DNA of 64,000 nucleotides, from NCBI RefSeq assembly GCF_017896165.1, contig NZ_JAFCNB010000005.1, forward strand, positions 186,001 through 250,000, given 5' to 3'. The stretch's first letter is position 1. The number at the start of each line of letters is the position of its first letter. A program made the position numbers and the translations under genes. The stretch is from Microbispora oryzae. GTDB lineage: Bacteria; Actinomycetota; Actinomycetes; Streptosporangiales; Streptosporangiaceae. The notes beneath the pieces were generated by a model, which was given only the letters and a program-made list of their open reading frames with translations, ran no database searches and was not told the DNA's origin. Positions 58,337 through 64,000 of the stretch are shown in pieces.

Positions 58337-59386
58337 TCAGGGACGCGTGCCGATCCCGCGGACCAGGTCTCTGATGCGGCCTCCGACCCCCTCGTCGGGC
58401 GCCAGCGGTGGCGTGCCCCCGCTGGCGCCGCGGCGCATGCCCTCAAGCGCCTCGCGCAGGGCGTCGATCCCGCTGCGCCGCGGCTGCCAGCCGAGCTCCT
58501 CGCGCGCCCGGGTGACATCCATGATCGGGGTCCGCAGGAGCAGTTCCAGCAGGCCGGGAGGAGCCGGGATCAGCCGCAGGTGCCATCCGGCGGCCACGGC
58601 CGTCCGCAGGAGCGCGGGCGGCACCGACACGCGCCTGGCCTGCAGCACGTCAGACAGCACGGCCGCGTCGATGACCGGGTCCGCGGCCAGGTTGAACGCG
58701 CCGGCCACCGGCTTGATCAGCGCCAGCCGGAAGGCCTCCGCCGCGTCGGCCGCGTGCACCGCCTGGAACCGCAGGCCCGGCATGTCCGGGACCATCGGGA
58801 TCGTGCCCGGCCGGATGACCCGTTTCGACAGGAGCGGGCCACCGAACAACCGCCGCTGCTCGGTGGCCGCCTCCGCCTTGAAGATGAAGCCGGGTCGCAT
58901 GCGGACCGTACGGATGCCGGGGTGATCCCGCTCGAAGGTGTCGAGTACCCGTTCGACGTAGGACTTCTCCCGCGAGTAGGCGGCGTTGGGCCAGCCGTGC
59001 GTCGGCCAGCCCTCGTCGACCGGCCGGTCCTTGGGGCCTGGCGAGTAGGCGCCCACGGACGAGGCGTGGACCAGGACGGACACGCCCGCCCGAGCGGCGG
59101 CCCGGAAGACCCGGATGCTGCCGATCACATTGGTGTTCCAGGTCGCGACGGCATCGTGGGTTGGCTGGAACAACCACGCGAGATGCACGACGGCGTCGGC
59201 GCCGGAGAAGATCTCACCGAGGTCGCTGCGGCTGACGTCGGCGGTCAGCCACTCGGTCTTCCCCGGCCGCCGCTCGGGCATCCGGCGTGCCACCCCGACG
59301 ATCGAGCTCACGCCCGGTTCGGACTCGAGCGCCGCCAGCACGCTCGTCCCGACGTTTCCGCTGGCACCCAGCACGACGACTCGCAT
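58337..59386 (-). CDS. NAD-dependent epimerase/dehydratase family protein
   Basis: 349 residues. ATG 59386 begins VVVLGASGNVGTSVLAAL, an extended-SDR cofactor motif (G-x-x-G-x-x-G), with VHLAW after strand 4. The active site is Ser in HASSVGAYS and YSREK (Tyr-x-x-x-Lys). The C-terminal domain holds FQAVHAADAAEAFRLALI. The substrate is unknown; many actinomycete paralogues act on sugar nucleotides or hydroxylated lipids. No ribosome site stands out. It stands alone, convergent with the coupled pair. Confidence 0.9.
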   Translation of the reverse strand: MRVVVLGASGNVGTSVLAALESEPGVSSIVGVARRMPERRPGKTEWLTADVSRSDLGEIFSGADAVVHLAWLFQPTHDAVATWNTNVIGSIRVFRAAARAGVSVLVHASSVGAYSPGPKDRPVDEGWPTHGWPNAAYSREKSYVERVLDTFERDHPGIRTVRMRPGFIFKAEAATEQRRLFGGPLLSKRVIRPGTIPMVPDMPGLRFQAVHAADAAEAFRLALIKPVAGAFNLAADPVIDAAVLSDVLQARRVSVPPALLRTAVAAGWHLRLIPAPPGLLELLLRTPIMDVTRAREELGWQPRRSGIDALREALEGMRRGASGGTPPLAPDEGVGGRIRDLVRGIGTRP

Positions 59387-59687
59387 AATCCACGCGATTC
59401 CCGGCAAATCGCCCAGCAAACTACATATCGGGCACCGGCGACCCGCGGAGCGGGGCCAGTCGGGCTCCGCCGCCCGGCGGACCGTCCGGGCGGCCGCGGC
59501 CCAGAAGAGCGGCGCGGGCGGGGTTTCCGCCGGGCCGATGGCCGTCCGATGGCCCCGCCGCAGCCCCCCGAGCCTGTGACCCCAGATTTCCCTTTGGCCA
59601 TAGACGGGAAATTCAGTGGTGGCGCGGGAATACCGATACCTAGGAGGATAAGTAGCTCATTCTGGTCAGAGAGGCGGAACAGGGGAG

Positions 59688-61109
59688 ATGGCTCAGATCG
59701 TCGGTGGCGGACGCCCCGTCAATGACGCCGAACGACGGGTCATCGCCCATCTCAGGGACAACGCGCCCGACGACTGGCTGCTCCTCCACAACATCGAGGT
59801 GCCGCGCGGGGCCGACCTGTTCGAGGTCGACGTCGTCGTGCTCACCGGTCACTCCCTGATCGTCATCGACGTGAAGGGGGCCCGGGGCCGGTTCGAGGTC
59901 GTGGGCACCCGCTGGTTCCCGCAGCACCGCGAGGCGTTCGGATCACCGGTGGCCAAGCTCCGCGGCACGGCCCGGGCACTGAAGGGCCTGCTCATCGATG
60001 AGCACCGCGAGCTGGAGCGTCTGTATGTCGACAACGTCGTGGTGCTCACCGCGCCCGGAGCGGTCCTCGTGGACCCCGGCGGCCGGGACGCGCGGCACGT
60101 CACCACCATCCCCGGGCTGATCGGCATGCTCAGCGACGTGTCCCGGGTGCGGCACGGGTGCAGCAGGGACGCCGGGCCGTACCGGACGGCGATTCTGGAG
60201 GCGCTCAACGGCACCGTCCGCCGCTCGACCGCCCCGCCGCGCTTCGGCAACTGGGAGGTCGAGGAGCAACTCGGCGGCGACAGCCGGGTCACCGAATATC
60301 GCGCGGTCAACGCGACGGCTCCGACGAGCGAGACCGTGCTGCTGCGCGTCTACCGGGCCGACCCCATGGCCGAGCAGCAGCGCCGGGTGGCCGAGCAGCG
60401 GCGGATCGCCAACGCCTACCAGTCGCTCGCCAAGATCCCGCCGCACCCGTGCGTCGTACGCTCGCGCGACTTCTTCGCCATCGACGACGAGAGCCGGTTC
60501 GTCCTGGTGCTCGACGACGTCCACGGGCAGGCCCTGCACCTCCACCTGACCGGACGCCCGCTGAGCACCGACGCCAAGCTCGACGTGCTGGAGGACATGC
60601 TCGCCGGGCTCGCGCACGTCCACGCCAACAACGTGATCCACCGGGCGCTCACCCCCGCCTGCGTGCTGGTCGCGGACAACGGGCACGCCATGCTGACCGG
60701 CTTCGACTACGCCAAGCCGGGGCCGCGCAAGCACACGGTGGCCAACGAGCTGCCCAACATCCTCGACGTCCATTACGTCTCCCCAGAGTGCCGGGCCAGG
60801 CCCGACCGCATGTCGCCCGCCTCTGATGTCTACTCGGCGGGCGTCATCGCGTTCCAGCTCCTGACCGGTGAGCTGCCGGTGCCCGGGGCGGACGCCGAGC
60901 CGGGGGCGGGCGGCGTCTCGCCGGAGGTCATGGACCTCGTACGGCGGATGCGCGACCCCACGCCCGCCAAGCGTCCCGACGCCGCCTCTGCCCTGGTCGA
61001 GCTGCATGAGGCGCGGCACGCCGAGCCCCGCGAGCGCGAGGGGACGCTGCGGCGGCTCCGGGACGCGCTGCGGCTGCGGAGCCCGCTCCGCCGTACGCCC
61101 CGCGACTGA
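59688..61109 (+). CDS. NERD nuclease-like domain fused to a pseudokinase
   Basis: 473 residues. Residues about 10-130 form a NERD domain with nuclease-type residues Asp48 (LFEVDVVVL) and Asp61-x-Lys63 (VIDVKGARG). Residues about 190-440 follow the Ser/Thr-kinase fold, but key positions are changed: the ATP-binding Lys is Arg220 (VLLRVY), the catalytic loop reads HRALTPACVL (no HRD Asp, no Asn), and DFG reads GFD. ENxxSP-like SPASDVYSAGVIAFQLLTG (the F helix) is intact. The layout resembles the N-terminal part of PglW/BREX-type kinases, but no other BREX gene is near. A basic tail ends the protein. The ATG at 59688 directly abuts GGGGAG, so the start is slightly uncertain. Confidence 0.85.
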   Translation: MAQIVGGGRPVNDAERRVIAHLRDNAPDDWLLLHNIEVPRGADLFEVDVVVLTGHSLIVIDVKGARGRFEVVGTRWFPQHREAFGSPVAKLRGTARALKGLLIDEHRELERLYVDNVVVLTAPGAVLVDPGGRDARHVTTIPGLIGMLSDVSRVRHGCSRDAGPYRTAILEALNGTVRRSTAPPRFGNWEVEEQLGGDSRVTEYRAVNATAPTSETVLLRVYRADPMAEQQRRVAEQRRIANAYQSLAKIPPHPCVVRSRDFFAIDDESRFVLVLDDVHGQALHLHLTGRPLSTDAKLDVLEDMLAGLAHVHANNVIHRALTPACVLVADNGHAMLTGFDYAKPGPRKHTVANELPNILDVHYVSPECRARPDRMSPASDVYSAGVIAFQLLTGELPVPGADAEPGAGGVSPEVMDLVRRMRDPTPAKRPDAASALVELHEARHAEPREREGTLRRLRDALRLRSPLRRTPRD

Positions 61110-61204
61110 ACGGCGGGGCGGCCCCGGCGGAGCGGTCTGCCCGGTGGTGCGGTGGCGCGGCCCCCCGGTGGTGCGGTGGTGCGGTGGGGCGGCGGTCGCC
61201 GGGG

Positions 61205-63520
61205 TCAGCAGGGCCAGGTCCAGTCGCGGATCTCGGCGGGGTCCTCGCCGTACTCGCGGGTGTGGGCGCGGGCGCGCAGCCGTGCGTCGGCCATCTGCTG
61301 ACGCAGGTGGGCGGCGGTGGTGGCCAGTCCGGGGACACGGTCGATCACGTCCATCACCAGGTGATAGCGGTCGATGTCGTTGAGCATGGCCATGTCGAAC
61401 GGGGTGGTGGTCGTGCCCTCCTCCTTGTATCCCCGCACGTGCAGGTTGTCGTGCCCGTTGCGGCGGTAGGTGAGGCGGTGGATCAGCCACGGATAGCCGT
61501 GGAAGTTGAAGATCACCGGACGGTCGGCGGTGAAGAGCGCGTCGAACTCGGTGTCGTCCAGGCCGTGGGGATGCTCGGACCGGGGCTGCAACCGCATCAG
61601 GTCGACCACGTTGACCACCCGTACCCGCAGCTCCGGCAGGTGTTCGCGCAGCAGCGCGGTCGCGGCCAGCGTCTCCAGCGTGGGCACGTCGCCCGCGCAG
61701 GCCAGCACCACGTCAGGCTCGGCGCCCGCGTCGGTCGAGGCCCACTCCAGGATGCCCAGCCCCCGGGTGCAGTGGGCGATCGCCTCGTCCATGCCCATCA
61801 GGTCGAGCACCGGCTGCTTACCCGCCACGATCACGTTGACGTAGTCACGCGAACGCAGGCAGTGATCGGCGACCGACAGCAGCGTGTTGGTGTCCGGCGG
61901 TAGATACACCCGCACGACCTCGGCCTTCTTGTTCACCACCACGTCGAGGAACCCGGGATCCTGGTGGCTGAACCCGTTGTGGTCCTGCCGCCACACATGG
62001 GACGACAGCAGGTAGTTCAACGAGGCCACGGGCCGCCGCCAGCCGATCTGCTTGGCCGACTCCAGCCACTTGGCGTGCTGGTTGAACATCGCGTCGACGA
62101 TGTGGATGAACGCCTCATAGCAGGAGAACAGCCCGTGCCGGCCGGTCAGCAGGTAGCCCTCCAGCCAGCCCTGGCACAGATGCTCGCTGAGCACCTCCAT
62201 CACCCGGCCGCCGGGCGCCAGATGATCGTCGGTCGGCAGCCTGGCCGCCTCCCAGGCCCGGTCGGTCACCTCGAACACCGCCTGCAACCGGTTGGAGGCC
62301 GTCTCGTCCGGTCCCATCAACCGGAAGTCGGCCGGGTTGGCCGCGATCACATCGCGCAGGAGCCGGCCCAGCACCCGCGTCGGCTCGGTGAACGCCGACC
62401 CCGGAGACTTCACCTCCACCGCGTAATCGCGGAAGTCGGGCAGCACCAGGGGGCGCAGCAGCTCCCCGCCGTTGGCGTGCGGGTTGGCGCTCATCCGCCG
62501 GCCGCCCACCGGGACCGTACGGGTGATCTCCGGAACCGGCCGTCCGTCCTGGTGGAACAGCTCCCTGGGCCGGTAGGACCACATCCACTCCCACAGCAGC
62601 TCCAGGTGGTCCGGCCGCGACCGCACCTCTGTCAACGGCACCTGGTGCGACCGCCAGGTCCCCTCCACCGGGAGCCCGTCCACCTCCCGCGGTCCCGTCC
62701 ATCCCTTGGGGGTCCGCAGCACGATCATCGGGAGGTGGGGCGCCCGCCCGGCGGTGAAGTCGGCGATCTCGTCGAAGACCACATCCAGCGTTTCGGCCAT
62801 CAGCCGGTGCATCCGGGCCGGGTCCTCACCCGCGACCACGTGCGGGCGGTAGCCGTACCCCTCAAGCAGCTTGATGAGCTCGTCTTCGGGGATCCGGGCG
62901 AGCACGGTGGGGTTGGCGATCTTGTAGCCGTTGAGATGGAGGATGGGGAGCACGACCCCGTCGCGGCCGGGGTTGAGGAACTTGTTGGAGTGCCACCCCG
63001 CGGCCAGCGGGCCCGTCTCGGCCTCGCCGTCGCCGATCACGCACGCCACGACCAGGCCCGGATTGTCGAAGGCCGCCCCGTAGGCGTGCGCGAGGGAGTA
63101 TCCCAGCTCGCCGCCCTCGTGGATCGAACCCGGCGTCGCCGCGGCGGCGTGGCTCGGCACGCCGCCGGGGAACGAGAACTGGCGGAACAGCCGCCGCATC
63201 CCCTCGGTGTCCCTGGTCACATGGGGGAACCGCTCGGTGTAGGTGCCCTCCAGCCACGCGTGGGCCACCACGGCGGGGCCGCCGTGCCCCGGCCCGCAGA
63301 TGTAGATCATGTCCTGGTCGCGCTCCCGGATGATCCGGTTCAGGTGCGCGAAGCAGAAGTTGAGGCCGGGAGTGGTGCCCCAGTGACCGAGGAGGCGCGG
63401 CTTGACGTGCTCAGGCGTCAGCGGCTCGTCCAGCAGCGGGTTGTCGAGCAGATAGATCTGCCCGACCGACAGGTAGTTGGCGGCACGCCAGTAGGCGTCG
63501 ATTCGCTCGAGTTCGTCCAT
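61205..63520 (-). CDS. xfp: Phosphoketolase (xylulose-5-phosphate/fructose-6-phosphate)
   Basis: 771 residues, a normal length. ThDP motif GDGEAETG, and signatures [30 protein letters not shown] and [23 protein letters not shown] are exact family marks; [20 protein letters not shown] lies in the second half. It splits xylulose-5-P or fructose-6-P with phosphate to give acetyl phosphate. GGGGAAC lies 9 nt before ATG 63520. It is divergent from a DosR-like regulator gene, with a DosR-like box between. The gap 61110-61204 is a GGTGGTGCGGTGG-rich stretch without a gene. Confidence 0.97.
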   Translation of the reverse strand: MDELERIDAYWRAANYLSVGQIYLLDNPLLDEPLTPEHVKPRLLGHWGTTPGLNFCFAHLNRIIRERDQDMIYICGPGHGGPAVVAHAWLEGTYTERFPHVTRDTEGMRRLFRQFSFPGGVPSHAAAATPGSIHEGGELGYSLAHAYGAAFDNPGLVVACVIGDGEAETGPLAAGWHSNKFLNPGRDGVVLPILHLNGYKIANPTVLARIPEDELIKLLEGYGYRPHVVAGEDPARMHRLMAETLDVVFDEIADFTAGRAPHLPMIVLRTPKGWTGPREVDGLPVEGTWRSHQVPLTEVRSRPDHLELLWEWMWSYRPRELFHQDGRPVPEITRTVPVGGRRMSANPHANGGELLRPLVLPDFRDYAVEVKSPGSAFTEPTRVLGRLLRDVIAANPADFRLMGPDETASNRLQAVFEVTDRAWEAARLPTDDHLAPGGRVMEVLSEHLCQGWLEGYLLTGRHGLFSCYEAFIHIVDAMFNQHAKWLESAKQIGWRRPVASLNYLLSSHVWRQDHNGFSHQDPGFLDVVVNKKAEVVRVYLPPDTNTLLSVADHCLRSRDYVNVIVAGKQPVLDLMGMDEAIAHCTRGLGILEWASTDAGAEPDVVLACAGDVPTLETLAATALLREHLPELRVRVVNVVDLMRLQPRSEHPHGLDDTEFDALFTADRPVIFNFHGYPWLIHRLTYRRNGHDNLHVRGYKEEGTTTTPFDMAMLNDIDRYHLVMDVIDRVPGLATTAAHLRQQMADARLRARAHTREYGEDPAEIRDWTWPC

Positions 63521-63555
63521 GGCAAGAGCGTTCCCCGTGCGACGCGATCAGTTAA

Positions 63556-63569
63556 GGGACCTTCGTCAC
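63556..63569. promoter_or_regulatory. DosR/DevR-like box between xfp and the regulator
   Basis: GGGACCTTCGTCAC matches 11 of 14 bases of the DosR-type consensus GGGACTTTAGTCCC. It is centred about 42 nt upstream of the phosphoketolase start and 44 nt upstream of the regulator start. Confidence 0.5.
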
Positions 63570-63593
63570 TACCCCGGCGGGCGAAAGGTCGGC

Positions 63594-63599
63594 TAACTT
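63594..63599 (+). promoter_or_regulatory. -10 hexamer TAACTT for a leaderless regulator mRNA
   Basis: TAACTT lies 7 nt before ATG 63607; no ribosome site is present. Confidence 0.5.
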
Positions 63600-63606
63600 C
63601 GAAACC

Positions 63607-64000
63607 ATGATTCGCGTGTTCCTGGTGGACGACCACGAGGTCGTACGGCGCGGAGTGGCCGCGCTGCTCGACTCCGAGGACGACATCGAGGTCGTGGGCG
63701 AAGCCGGCACCGCCGAGTCCGCCGTCGCGCGGATACCCGCGTTGAAGCCGGACGTCGCCGTGCTCGACGTGCGCCTGCCCGACGGCGACGGCGTGGACGT
63801 CTGCCGTGAGGTCCGGTCGAAGCTCCCCGGGCTCGCCTGCCTCATGCTCACGTCCTACGCGGACGACGAGGCACTGTTCAACGCCGTGATGGCGGGGGCG
63901 TCGGGCTACGTGCTCAAGCAGATCCACGGCTCCGACCTCGTCGGCGCGGTCCGCACGGTCGCCGCGGGGCAGTCGCTGCTCGACCCGCAGACCACGGCGA
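63607..64000 (+). CDS. NarL/DosR-family response regulator (cut by right edge)
   Basis: 131 residues are visible, all receiver domain. Metal acidic pair in FLVDDHEVVRRG (Asp8, Asp9), phosphorylated Asp54 in VAVLDVRLPDGDG, switch Thr in LMLTSYADDEA and Lys in GYVLKQIHG. The wording of these motifs, and VRTVAAGQSLLDPQT at the end, follow mycobacterial DosR closely; a LuxR-type DNA-binding domain should lie beyond base 64000. DosR proteins answer hypoxia, NO or CO through haem kinases. The adjacent phosphoketolase fits a role in low-oxygen carbon metabolism. Confidence 0.92.
   Translation, partial: MIRVFLVDDHEVVRRGVAALLDSEDDIEVVGEAGTAESAVARIPALKPDVAVLDVRLPDGDGVDVCREVRSKLPGLACLMLTSYADDEALFNAVMAGASGYVLKQIHGSDLVGAVRTVAAGQSLLDPQTTA

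Noticed and set aside
59688-61109. BREX/Pgl phage-defence locus
   Set aside because: Only a PglW-like NERD-kinase layout is present, short and catalytically degenerate; no pglX, pglZ, brxC or brxL-like gene is near.

Overview
The window is 64 kb of high-GC DNA (roughly 70% by eye) with actinomycete-style codon use. A long chaplin gene, three secreted plant-polysaccharide enzymes, ECF sigma factors with SnoaL tails, RsbV/RsbW-type partner-switching proteins and a methyltransferase of the DUF574 type all point to a filamentous soil actinomycete, most likely Streptosporangiales (Nonomuraea/Streptosporangium-like). It reads as chromosome; I see no insertion sequence, prophage, origin or CRISPR array.

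Left part (1-10 kb): a truncated membrane metallophosphoesterase, DNA topoisomerase I, a DUF5703-like small protein, a seven-domain membrane-anchored chaplin with a small secreted partner, an M20 peptidase, tRNA-Leu(GAG) followed by a decayed gene pair, and an SDR oxidoreductase. 10-31 kb is a mosaic of short transcription units: lipoproteins, a SAM methyltransferase, a GNAT protein, two ECF sigma factors (one divergent from a carboxymuconolactone-decarboxylase-like gene, the ECF41 arrangement), CopC, a SulP transporter pseudogene, a large secreted Ig-like protein, an HxlR-controlled hydrolase-aquaporin operon, a CE1-type esterase, a GH10 xylanase, and a fused 5-oxoprolinase.

The centre carries two compact operons on the minus strand. 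31540-38985 encodes a complete nine-gene V/A-type ATPase (order stalk-C-I-K-F-E-A-B-D) with a shortened subunit I. Just upstream, 39095-46255 encodes a four-gene array: a trypsin-co-occurring domain protein, a trypsin-VMAP-like protein, a MoxR AAA+ ATPase, and a vWA-NB-ARC-TPR giant. This matches the NTP-dependent conflict systems predicted for multicellular bacteria and is the best candidate here for an uncharacterised system.

Right part (46-64 kb): a CBM2-GH54 arabinofuranosidase, methyltransferases, a ferritin-like protein, a partner-switching cluster (two STAS proteins and an RsbW-like ATPase) around a YbdK-type ligase, a Tat-exported PHP phosphoesterase, a NERD nuclease-pseudokinase, and a phosphoketolase divergent from a DosR-like response regulator cut by the right edge.

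Three secreted hemicellulases or esterases (15, 24 and 47 kb) share signal peptides and Ser/Pro linkers, and have GAAA-N-TTTC-like palindromes upstream, suggesting one regulon. Several regulators and stress genes have an extended -10 hexamer 6-8 nt before the start codon, implying leaderless mRNAs. All family names are my own recognition of motifs; no database search was run.
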